Origin: Lachnospiraceae bacterium
GTDB taxonomy: Bacteria > Bacillota > Clostridia > Lachnospirales > Lachnospiraceae
Assembly (NCBI GenBank): GCA_016290595.1
Contig: JAEEUR010000004.1
Location: 1-54,916, forward strand
Direction of reading: 5' to 3'
Length of the DNA: 54,916 bases
Below, piece by piece: positions 14,845 through 22,506 of this stretch; position 1 is the first letter of the stretch; each line of letters begins with the position of its first letter. The notes under the pieces were generated by a model. The model ran no database searches. It was not told the DNA's origin and worked only from the letters and a program-made list of their open reading frames with translations. Made by a program: the position numbers and the translations under genes.

Positions 14845-16941
14845 CTAAACCCCTTGCGCCTGCAGCTCATAGAGCTTTTTGTAGATCCCGTTCATGGCAA
14901 GCAGCTCCTGGTGCGTGCCGCGCTCGCGGATGCGGCCCTTGTGCATGACCAGGATCTCGTCCGCGTGCTGGATCGTCGAAAGACGGTGCGCCACCAGGAT
15001 GGAGGTCCGTCCTTCCATCAGCTTCTCCAGGGCCGCCTGGATCAGCTGCTCGGTCTCGGTATCGATATTTGCGGTCGCCTCGTCCAGGACCAGGATCTTC
15101 GGGCCGTAGGCCAGCGTTCGCGCGAAGCTTAAGAGCTGGCGCTCGCCGGCGGACAGCGTGGAACCGCGCTCGGTGACCGGCTCGTCGTACTGCGCCGGCA
15201 GGTTTTCGATAAAGTGCTTCGCGTTCGCCGCTTCCGACGCCGCGCGGATCTCTTCGTCCGTGATGCTCTCGTCCAGCAGACGGATATTGCTCCGGATATC
15301 CCCGGTGAAGATGAAGACGTCCTGCTGCACCTGCCCGATGGCGCGCCTTAAGTCCGCCAGGGACAGATCTTTGATGTTGACGCCGTCGATCAGGATCTCG
15401 CCCTTCTGGATGTCGTAGTAGCGGCCGATCAGGTTCAGGATGGAGGACTTGCCCGCGCCGGTGGCGCCTACGAAGGCGACGCGCTCGCCGGGCTCGATCA
15501 CGAAGCTGATATCTTTGAGGACCCAGTCTTCGTTCTCGTAGGCGAACCAGACGTTTTTAAACTCGATCCTGCCCTTGAATTCGGTCAGGCGGACGGGATC
15601 CTCCCGCTCCAGGATCGTGTTTTTCTCGTCCAGGATCGTAAAGATCTTCTCTGCGGAAGCCATCGCGTTCTGCAGCGTGGAGAACTGCTCGGCCAGTTCC
15701 TGGATCGGCTCGAAGAAGGAGCGGATGTAGCTGGTGAAGATGTACAGAGTGCCCAGGGACAGGGTGCCGGCCAGCACCGAAACGCCGCTGCGGTAAATGA
15801 TGAGCGCGTAGGCGAAGTTGGCGATGAAGGAAAGGCCCGGCCGGAACAGGCCGAAGGTGAAGAGCTCCTTCATCTGCGACTTGTACAGGTCGTCGGTCCG
15901 CTCCCTGAATTCGCCGGCCTTGGTCTTCTCACGCGCGAAGAGCTGGATCAGCTTCATGCCAGAGATGTTCTCCGACAGGAAGGTATTCAAGGCCGAGATC
16001 TTGGTCCGCACGATACGGTAGATCTTGCGGATCAGGATGCGGAAGGCCAGCGTGATCCCGAAAACGACCGGCAGGAACAGGAAGGAGATCAGGGCCAGAT
16101 GCGGGTCGATGCTGATCATGACCACCGCGTAGCCGATGATCAGGACCGTATTGCTGATCAGCCGCACCAGCACCTGCGTGTACATCTGGTTCAGGGATTC
16201 CACGTCGTTGGTCACGCGCGTCACGATGCGCCCCACCGGGTTCGTGTCGAAGAACCTGAGCGGCAGGCTGTGGACGTGCTCGAAGACTTCCTGCCGGATA
16301 GTCAGGATGATGCTCTGGCCGGTCTTCTGCAGCAGCCAGTTCTGCCAGATCTGCAGGAAGAAGCCGACGACGAGGAGTCCCGCGTACATGAGGCCGATGC
16401 GGACGACGCCGCTGCGGTCGGCCGCGCGCAGCTGCGAGAGCTGATCGCTGCTCAAGAGCTTCGCTTCCCGCTCCTGCCCGTTCAGGCTGAAACGGATCCC
16501 GTAGATGACGGCCGGGTCGGTGGGATGCGCGGATACGGAGACGGCCGGATGTCCGGCCTCTTCCCAGGCCTTCAGCGGCTCCAGATCGGCCTCCGTCAGG
16601 TCCGTCAGCAGGTAGTACTCTTCGTTATAGTAGATCAGGCGGGCCACTTCCTGCACGCCGCCCGCGGAGGCCGGATTCTTCCGGCTTAAGGACAGCCCGT
16701 CGAACGTGATCTCCGCGTCCTGCGGGGACACGTAGTAGAACGGCTGGTCGTAGCCCTCGATATGGTCGTCGATGGCCTTGCCGATCAGCACCGGCTTGAT
16801 CAGATCGATGCCGGTGACCGTCAGCACCAGGAAGAGGGCCAGCAGCATCGTTTTGATATGCGGTTTTACGTAAGCAAAAAGGCGGGCAAATACGTTGCCG
16901 TTATATTTTGTCTCGAGAGCTTCTTCGTTGAGCTGAGCCAT
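14845..16941 (-). CDS. ABC exporter half-transporter with an extracellular insert
   Basis: A 698-residue fusion of six membrane helices and an ATPase domain. The ATPase motifs are Walker A GATGAGKS (about 485-495), signature TLSAGERQ, and Walker B LVLDEATAN with the catalytic Glu present. An insert of about 115 residues (62-178) lies between helices 1 and 2 on the outer face, which is why it exceeds the usual 580-620 residues. It pairs with the gene 15 bases upstream to form a heterodimer of the TM287/288 or BmrCD type. Such exporters move drugs, lipids or peptides; the substrate is unknown. Confidence 0.93.
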   Translation of the reverse strand: MAQLNEEALETKYNGNVFARLFAYVKPHIKTMLLALFLVLTVTGIDLIKPVLIGKAIDDHIEGYDQPFYYVSPQDAEITFDGLSLSRKNPASAGGVQEVARLIYYNEEYYLLTDLTEADLEPLKAWEEAGHPAVSVSAHPTDPAVIYGIRFSLNGQEREAKLLSSDQLSQLRAADRSGVVRIGLMYAGLLVVGFFLQIWQNWLLQKTGQSIILTIRQEVFEHVHSLPLRFFDTNPVGRIVTRVTNDVESLNQMYTQVLVRLISNTVLIIGYAVVMISIDPHLALISFLFLPVVFGITLAFRILIRKIYRIVRTKISALNTFLSENISGMKLIQLFAREKTKAGEFRERTDDLYKSQMKELFTFGLFRPGLSFIANFAYALIIYRSGVSVLAGTLSLGTLYIFTSYIRSFFEPIQELAEQFSTLQNAMASAEKIFTILDEKNTILEREDPVRLTEFKGRIEFKNVWFAYENEDWVLKDISFVIEPGERVAFVGATGAGKSSILNLIGRYYDIQKGEILIDGVNIKDLSLADLRRAIGQVQQDVFIFTGDIRSNIRLLDESITDEEIRAASEAANAKHFIENLPAQYDEPVTERGSTLSAGERQLLSFARTLAYGPKILVLDEATANIDTETEQLIQAALEKLMEGRTSILVAHRLSTIQHADEILVMHKGRIRERGTHQELLAMNGIYKKLYELQAQGV

Positions 16942-16956
16942 GCCGCACCTCCTTCC

Positions 16957-18720
16957 TCAGTCCACCAGCTGAAGCTGACGCTCCAGCTGCTGCTTGCGGG
17001 CCATGGAGGCGAAGATGCCGCCCAGCGCCATCAGTTCGTCCCGCGTGCCGTATTCGGCCGGCCGGCCTTCGTCCAGCACCAGGATATGATCCGCATTCTG
17101 TACCGTGGAAACGCGGTGCGCGATGATGATGTTCGTCTTGCCGGCGCGGTATTCCTTCAGGTTCTCCAGGATCCGCTCCTCGGTATCCGTATCCACGGCG
17201 GAAAGCGCGTCGTCCAGGATCAGGATGGGGCTGTCCTTTAAGAGCGCCCGCGCGATGGAGCTGCGCTGCTTCTGGCCGCCGGAAAGGGTCACGCCGCGCT
17301 CGCCGACCATGGTCTGGTATTTTTCGGGGAATTCCATGATATTGTCGTGGATATCCGCCGCCTTGGCCGCCTTTTCGATCTCCTCCTGCGAAGCATCCAG
17401 TTTGCCGAAGGAAATATTTCCTGCGAGAGTCTGGGAAAACAGGAAGTTATCCTGAGGTACGTAGGCGATATTTTCCCGCAAAACCTTGAGCGGGATCTTC
17501 TTAATGTCATGACCGTCATAGGAGACGGAGCCGTGCTCCACGTCGTAGAGACGGCAGAGCAGGTTCACGAAGGTGGTCTTGCCCGAGCCGGTGCGGCCCA
17601 TGACCGCCAGCGTCTCGCCGGGCTTGACCTCCACCGAAACGTCCTTCAGCTTGTCCGGCAGGTTCTCGCTGTAGGAGAAGGTCACGTGATCGAAGCTGAT
17701 CTGCCCGCTGAAGGGCCCGACCTCGTCCGGAACCTCCGGATCCCGGATCTCACTCTCCTCGTCCATGACCTCGTGGATGCGGTTGATGCCGGCAATGCCT
17801 TGCGAAATGGAGGTGATGGCGTCGCCGAGCGCGATCATCGGCCAGACCAGGGAGCTGATATAGGAGGTGAACATGACGAAGCGGCCCAGCGTCATTTCGC
17901 CGAGCATGGTGTAGTAGCCGCCGATCACGATCGCGATCACGTAGGTGGCGCCGACCAGCAGCCGCAGCGAGGGAATGAAGAGGACGTTGACCTTCACCAC
18001 GTTCAGGGAGGCCTGGCGCTTCTTCTCGTTCACTGCGCGGAAAGCCTCAAACTGCTTTTCTTCCTGCACGAAGGCCTTGACCACGCGCTCGCCGGAGACG
18101 CTCTCCTGCACGTAATCCTGGAGATCGGCGAAGGCCTTCTGCATCTTCCGGTAGCGGACCTCTATGACCTTTCCGTAGAAATAGCCGCCCACGGCCAGGA
18201 CGCTCATGGGGATCAGCGTATAGAGCGTGAGCGTCAGGCTCACGTGCGTGATCATGCGGTACAGCACCAGGATCGTCAGGACCGTCGCATCAAAGGCCGT
18301 GACGATGGAGGGGCCGACCGCCATGCGGACCGCTTCCAGATCGTTGGTGAAGTAACTCATCAGGTCGCCGGTCTTGTGCTCGTGATAGTAGCGCTGCGTT
18401 AAGGTCTCCAGCTTCGCGAAAAGCTGGTTGCGCATGATGCGCTCCACCTTGCGGGCCGTCCCGAAGATGCAGTAGCGCCACACGAAGCGCCCCAGCAGGT
18501 GCATAACGCCGCAGAGAATGATCTTGAAGCACAGATCCCAGACGCCGGCCGCGTCCAGCGTATGGGACGCCAGGCCGTCCGTGACTTCGCCCATGTACTG
18601 CGGAATGAACAGCTGCACGTAGTCCACCATGAAGAGGGCGGCGAGCCCGATCAGGTAGACGGGGGAGAAACGCAGCAGCAGGGGCGTCAGGATTGCTTTC
18701 TTCTTTTTGTTCTGCCTCAT
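16957..18720 (-). CDS. ABC exporter half-transporter, degenerate-site partner
   Basis: A 587-residue fusion of membrane and ATPase domains. Walker A is GRTGSGKT (about 375), the signature is LSGGQKQR, and Walker B reads ILILDDALSA, with Asp replacing the usual catalytic Glu. This marks the non-catalytic site of a heterodimeric exporter, matched by the intact Glu in the next gene. The start at 18720 is chosen because GGAGG lies 5 bases upstream, whereas the in-frame ATG at 18735 has no ribosome site. It is the first gene of the operon exporter-exporter-carboxylesterase, driven by a promoter with an 11-bp dyad. Confidence 0.94.
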   Translation of the reverse strand: MRQNKKKKAILTPLLLRFSPVYLIGLAALFMVDYVQLFIPQYMGEVTDGLASHTLDAAGVWDLCFKIILCGVMHLLGRFVWRYCIFGTARKVERIMRNQLFAKLETLTQRYYHEHKTGDLMSYFTNDLEAVRMAVGPSIVTAFDATVLTILVLYRMITHVSLTLTLYTLIPMSVLAVGGYFYGKVIEVRYRKMQKAFADLQDYVQESVSGERVVKAFVQEEKQFEAFRAVNEKKRQASLNVVKVNVLFIPSLRLLVGATYVIAIVIGGYYTMLGEMTLGRFVMFTSYISSLVWPMIALGDAITSISQGIAGINRIHEVMDEESEIRDPEVPDEVGPFSGQISFDHVTFSYSENLPDKLKDVSVEVKPGETLAVMGRTGSGKTTFVNLLCRLYDVEHGSVSYDGHDIKKIPLKVLRENIAYVPQDNFLFSQTLAGNISFGKLDASQEEIEKAAKAADIHDNIMEFPEKYQTMVGERGVTLSGGQKQRSSIARALLKDSPILILDDALSAVDTDTEERILENLKEYRAGKTNIIIAHRVSTVQNADHILVLDEGRPAEYGTRDELMALGGIFASMARKQQLERQLQLVD

Positions 18721-18740
18721 AAGTGCCTCCGGCATAAAAA

Positions 18741-18789
18741 AGAGTGATGCGTAGCTTTGTATTATACCGCATCACTCTTCTGCTTTCAA
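18741..18789 (-). promoter_or_regulatory. ABC operon promoter with 11-bp operator-like dyad
   Basis: On the minus strand, -35 TTGAAA (18784-18789), 17-base spacer and -10 TATAAT (18761-18766). A perfect inverted repeat, AGAGTGATGCG (18741-18751) and CGCATCACTCT (18768-18778), brackets the -10 and start site. One arm lies in the spacer and would not be transcribed, so this is more likely a protein-binding operator than an RNA hairpin. Confidence 0.75.
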
Positions 18790-18807
18790 GTAGTATTATT
18801 TTCCCTC

Positions 18808-18922
18808 GCCTCGCCGCCGGTACGAAGTTTTTCTGAGAACGCGTGCCCCTTTTCAAGGGCCCCGCCAGTTCTCACTAGTCGCTTCGCTGAATCGTTCGAA
18901 AAACTTGTCCGGCCGGCTCGGC
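18808..18922. repeat. 115-bp structured intergenic repeat, copy B
   Basis: It differs from copy A (12864-12978) at two positions only (C for T in the GCTAGTT segment, G for A in CGCTAAATCG). Its right end lies 10 bases downstream of the prs stop codon. Its left end lies about 18 bases beyond the -35 box of the ABC promoter. No flanking partial arms are seen here, unlike copy A. Confidence 0.85.
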
Positions 18923-18932
18923 GTGTGCGCGC

Positions 18933-20060
18933 TTACGTAGATTTCAGCTTGCTCGTGATCTTCTCGCTCGGCGTGATGTAGCGTTCCAGCGAGGTGTTGT
19001 GGTTTAAGGTGTCGACGACGCTGGCCAGATATTCGCTCATATCGACGCTGGCGTAGTAGTCGCGCTCCAGCGTTTCGGGGCTCTGGTACAAGAGATTCGT
19101 GGTCAGGACCTTGTCGACGACGCCCTCTTCCACCGCCTTATCGAAGCGTTCCATGCCGCTCGTAAAGAGGCCGAAGCTGGCGCAGGCGATGACTTTCTTG
19201 GCGCCGCGGGCTTTTAACTGCCGGCCGACGTCGATGATGCTGTCGCCGCTGGCGATCATGTCGTCCACCACGATGGCGGTCTTGCCGGTCAGATCTTCGC
19301 CCAGATACTCGTGCGCCACGATCGGGTTGCGGCCGTTCACGATGCGGGTGTAGTCGCGCCGCTTGTAGAAGATGCTCACGTTGACGCCCAGGATGTTGGC
19401 GAAGTAGATGGCCCGCTCGACCGCGCCTTCGTCCGGGGAGATGATCAGCACGTTGTCCTTGTCGAATTTCTCGTGGATGTTCAGGTTGATCATCGTCTTG
19501 ATGAACTGATACGAGGTCGGCAGGTTTTCGAAGCCCATGAGCGGCACCGCGTTGCAGATGCGCGGGTCGTGCGCGTCAAAGGTCAGCAGGTTGTCCACGC
19601 CCATGCCCTGCAGCTCCTGCAGCATCATGGCGCAGTCCAGCGATTCGCGGGCCGTGCGGCGGTGCTGGCGGCTCTCGTACAGGAAGGGCATGATCACGTT
19701 GATGCGGGAGGGCTTGCCGGTGCAGGCGGAGATGACCCGCTTTAAGTTCATGTAGTGCTCGTCCGGCGACATGGGGTTCATGCGGCCGTTCAGCTCGTAC
19801 TCCAGACTGTAGTTGCACACGTCCACCATGATATACAGGTCATAGCCGCGCACCGTCTGCGGCAGGATCGCCTTGGCTTCGCCGCCGCCGTAGCGGTTCA
19901 GCAGAACGGGCAGAAGATACGAATCCTCCACGTAACCGGCCTGCTTCGTCTGGCGGTCCGCCCGCCAGGCTACCAGATAGGCATTCACTTGTTTTGCCAG
20001 CTTTTCACAGCCGGGAAGAGCGATGATTCCCAGGGGACCGAAATGCTTTTGAGCCTCCAT
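18933..20060 (-). CDS. prs: Ribose-phosphate pyrophosphokinase (divergent class)
   Basis: A 375-residue enzyme making PRPP from ribose 5-phosphate and ATP for nucleotide synthesis. It is longer than the usual 310-320 residues. The active-site helix reads ESRQHRRTARESLD where the classical enzyme has RQDRK/R, and the catalytic His lies in FDAHDPRICN. The ribose-phosphate loop is VVDDMIASGDS instead of VDDMIDTAGT. Both halves of the phosphoribosyltransferase fold are recognisable. It has its own extended -10 promoter whose -35 overlaps the stop of dnaC. PRPP feeds pyrimidine salvage encoded elsewhere in this window (pyrR, uraA). Allosteric behaviour may differ from classical Prs. Confidence 0.9.
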   Translation of the reverse strand: MEAQKHFGPLGIIALPGCEKLAKQVNAYLVAWRADRQTKQAGYVEDSYLLPVLLNRYGGGEAKAILPQTVRGYDLYIMVDVCNYSLEYELNGRMNPMSPDEHYMNLKRVISACTGKPSRINVIMPFLYESRQHRRTARESLDCAMMLQELQGMGVDNLLTFDAHDPRICNAVPLMGFENLPTSYQFIKTMINLNIHEKFDKDNVLIISPDEGAVERAIYFANILGVNVSIFYKRRDYTRIVNGRNPIVAHEYLGEDLTGKTAIVVDDMIASGDSIIDVGRQLKARGAKKVIACASFGLFTSGMERFDKAVEEGVVDKVLTTNLLYQSPETLERDYYASVDMSEYLASVVDTLNHNTSLERYITPSEKITSKLKST

Positions 20061-20150
20061 ACTGCTTCTCCTCTTTGCGTCAGATTGATTGGAGCTTCGG
20101 GTGGATCATATCTGCTGCCCGGGCGTTTTCCCGCCCATAAGGCATTTTTC

Positions 20151-20179
20151 ATCATAGCACAGGCCGGGCGTCTTGTCAC
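20151..20179 (-). promoter_or_regulatory. prs promoter
   Basis: On the minus strand, -35 GTGACA (20174-20179), 17-base spacer and extended -10 TGC TATGAT (20151-20159). The -35 overlaps the dnaC-like stop codon (20176-20178). The leader to the prs ATG is about 85 bases. Confidence 0.75.
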
Positions 20180-21165
20180 GCCCTTCCGGCCTGTTTTTTT
20201 GCCAGACGGATGTCCGGGCCGGTAAAGGGCAGGATGCGGTAGGAGCCGGCGATGCGGGAGGAGACCCGGTTCGTGTAGAGCTCTTCCATCCCGTCCAGAT
20301 CCAGGTTTCCCGTCAGGATCGTGCCCTTTTCCTTCAGTTCCCGCTCGTTGATCATGGTAAACAGGGCGTTCTGCGCCAGGCGCCGGCTGGTGAATTCCGT
20401 TCCCAGATCGTCTATCACGAGCAGGTCGGCCCGGTTCATCTGGCTGATAAGGAGCGGATTGTCGCTCTCCCGGCCGAAGGCCTGCGCTTCCGCCGCATCG
20501 AAGAATTCCTGGGCCGTCACCAGGCAGACCTCAAAGCCCTGCGCTTCCACCGCCTGTGCGATGATGCGGCCGAGAAAGGTCTTGCCGGTGCCGACGGGGC
20601 CCGTCAGGAACAGGCCGCCCTTCTTCTCGGCAAAGCGGGCGGCATATTCCTTCGCCGCCTTCAGGATGCCTGCCATGACCCCGCGGGCGGTCAGGCCGCC
20701 AAAGAGCCGAAGCGGCTCCGCATCGTCGTACCAGGCCAGGGAAAAGTCTTCAAAGCCGAGCTTCTCCTGAAGAAACGACGGCTGCAGGCCCGCCGCCTCC
20801 TGCAGGACTTCGGCAAAGCAGCGGCATTCCCGCCCCTCACAGCGGCCCGTATCCTGGCAGTACGGACAGGTATAGGAAGGCTCAAGATCCGCCGGCGTAT
20901 AGCCTTTCGAGGCAAGCAGCGCCTCTTTCCGGCGGCTTAAGGCCTGCATTTCCGCCCGGACCTCCGCCGCCCGCGCTTCGTCGCCGCCGAAGGCGCTGCG
21001 GATCTGCTCCATGGACAGGGCAAGACGCTGCTGCTCCAGGCCGTCCAGTTCCGGAAGCTCGCGGCGGATCGTTTCCTGCCGCTGCTGCGCCTCAAACCTG
21101 GCCGCCCGGCGCCGCTGCCGGTAGATCTCTTCCACGGCGTCAAACTGTGCTTTTGTGATCGGCAT
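20176..21165 (-). CDS. DnaC/DnaI-like helicase-loader ATPase
   Basis: A 329-residue AAA+ protein. The N-terminal 85 residues are helical. A cysteine cluster, CPYCQDTGRCEGRECRC (C100, C103, C109, C114, C116), probably binds zinc as in DnaI. Walker A is GPVGTGKT (189-196), and Walker B (LLVIDDLGTE) is in the C-terminal half with sensor residues after it. It loads the replicative helicase at origins or stalled forks. The ATG at 21165 has GGAGGAG 5 bases upstream and lies 1 base after the dnaD stop, so the pair is co-translated. An IstB transposition-helper identity is unlikely, given the DnaD partner and the absence of a transposase. Confidence 0.9.
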   Translation of the reverse strand: MPITKAQFDAVEEIYRQRRRAARFEAQQRQETIRRELPELDGLEQQRLALSMEQIRSAFGGDEARAAEVRAEMQALSRRKEALLASKGYTPADLEPSYTCPYCQDTGRCEGRECRCFAEVLQEAAGLQPSFLQEKLGFEDFSLAWYDDAEPLRLFGGLTARGVMAGILKAAKEYAARFAEKKGGLFLTGPVGTGKTFLGRIIAQAVEAQGFEVCLVTAQEFFDAAEAQAFGRESDNPLLISQMNRADLLVIDDLGTEFTSRRLAQNALFTMINERELKEKGTILTGNLDLDGMEELYTNRVSSRIAGSYRILPFTGPDIRLAKKQAGRA

Positions 21166-21166
21166 C

Positions 21167-22303
21167 TTACTCCTCCGAACCGTACTTGATGGACTGGACG
21201 AACAGATCCCTCGTGATGGACGTGTAGTCGATCGGACGAGGGGCGTCATCCGCTTTGGCTTTCTCCTTCTTCCGGCCGCCGCTCTTCTCCTGCTCCGCAT
21301 GGCGGCGGTCCGCCTCCTCCACGTCAGCCAGGGTCTTTAAGCCCTGCTTCTGCCAGGCTTCAAGGATCGCGTTCATGTATTTCTGATCGAAGGCGCCTTT
21401 GGCGCGGATGGTCCGGCGGCAGGCCTCCAGGATCAGCTCCTGCGGGACCTTCAGTTCATACTGCCAGCGGAAGAAAAAGCGCTGCTCGTCCTCCGTCAGC
21501 TGGCGGCCCTTTAAGCCAAGCGCCTTTTCGATCTCACGGTAGGAAAGGTTCTCCTGCTCGAACAGCTTCACCTGCCGCTTCGCGTCTTCCAGCGTCCGCA
21601 CTCCGTTTCTGTGCCAGTTCAGGGCCACCTGCTCCAGATAGCGGATGATGGTGTGGTCCTTCTTTTTGTCCTTCTTCTCCCAGATATCCACGCAGTACTC
21701 GACCAGGAATTCGAGCACCTCGCCCGGGAACTTCAGCTCGTCGTAGAGGTAGGCGAAAACGTCCGTGTCCCGACTGTTTAAGGTCCGGCCCAGATAGTGC
21801 TCCACGACGAACAGAAGCTGGCCGAAATCCTCCTGCCCCTTCAGTTCCTTCAGACGCGCCGCGCTGCAGCTGCCGATCTTCAGCTCCTCCGCCACCGCGT
21901 CCGCGCCGTCCGCGGGAAGGGCCGCCGGCGCTTTTTCCGGCGCCTTTACCGCCGGCTTCGCCGCCGCTTTCTCTGCAGCAGGCGCCGCCGCTTTGCCGCT
22001 CCGGAAGCTCTCCGGCAGCGGTTCGCCCGGGTAGCACAAAAGCAGGCGGGTGATCCTGTCTTCGTTCTCCTCCGCCGCCAGCAGGCCTTCCTTCTCCCAG
22101 TACTTCAGGCCCCGCTGCACGTCCCGCTCCGTCTGTTCCAGACGGTCCGCCAGCATGCTCACGGTGAGGCCTTCCTCGCCGGCCAGGCGCAGCAAAAGAA
22201 GGTAGGTCTTGACGAACTCCCCGTTGGCCGCGCACATGTATCTGTCGATGAATATATAAGGAACCGGTATGAAGCCTGCCGGATAAACGCTTTCAATTTT
22301 CAT
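21167..22303 (-). CDS. DnaD-domain replication protein
   Basis: A 378-residue protein with an N-terminal winged helix (about residues 30-90, LTVSMLADRLEQTERDVQRGLKYWEKEGLL). An Ala/Pro-rich linker follows, then a DnaD C-terminal domain from about 160 (LLFVVEHYLGRTLNSRDTDVFAYLYDELKFP). The C-terminal 60 residues are charged. DnaD remodels origin DNA and recruits the helicase loader in primosome assembly. It forms an operon with the DnaC-like gene downstream, which is the usual partnership in Firmicutes. The start has a GGAGG site, and the promoter is visible 60 bases upstream. Confidence 0.9.
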   Translation of the reverse strand: MKIESVYPAGFIPVPYIFIDRYMCAANGEFVKTYLLLLRLAGEEGLTVSMLADRLEQTERDVQRGLKYWEKEGLLAAEENEDRITRLLLCYPGEPLPESFRSGKAAAPAAEKAAAKPAVKAPEKAPAALPADGADAVAEELKIGSCSAARLKELKGQEDFGQLLFVVEHYLGRTLNSRDTDVFAYLYDELKFPGEVLEFLVEYCVDIWEKKDKKKDHTIIRYLEQVALNWHRNGVRTLEDAKRQVKLFEQENLSYREIEKALGLKGRQLTEDEQRFFFRWQYELKVPQELILEACRRTIRAKGAFDQKYMNAILEAWQKQGLKTLADVEEADRRHAEQEKSGGRKKEKAKADDAPRPIDYTSITRDLFVQSIKYGSEE

Positions 22304-22359
22304 TGCCCAAAAACCTCCGCCTTCCCGGCCGATACCCCCTGCCCGGAAAGACGCTTTTT

Positions 22360-22387
22360 AGTATAACACAGTTTTTCTATCATGCAA
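22360..22387 (-). promoter_or_regulatory. Promoter of the dnaD-dnaC operon
   Basis: Minus-strand -35 TTGCAT (22382-22387), 16-base spacer and extended -10 TGT TATACT (22360-22368). A 9-bp hairpin (AGGACGGGC 22389-22397, GCCCGTCCT 22417-22425) just upstream may end the murC transcript, though it lacks a T-run. Confidence 0.65.
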
Positions 22388-22506
22388 GAGGACGGGCCGG
22401 CCGCGAAGCGGTGGAAGCCCGTCCTGTGGATAAAGTGAAAAAGTGGATAAACCGTAAAATTCCCTTGCGGCAGCTGCATTTCTGCGCTTTGCGTTATCCC
22501 CGCGCC

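Noticed and set aside
20176-21165. IstB transposition-helper identity for the DnaC-like ATPase
   Set aside because: No transposase or inverted repeats are nearby, and the adjoining dnaD gene fits a replication role.
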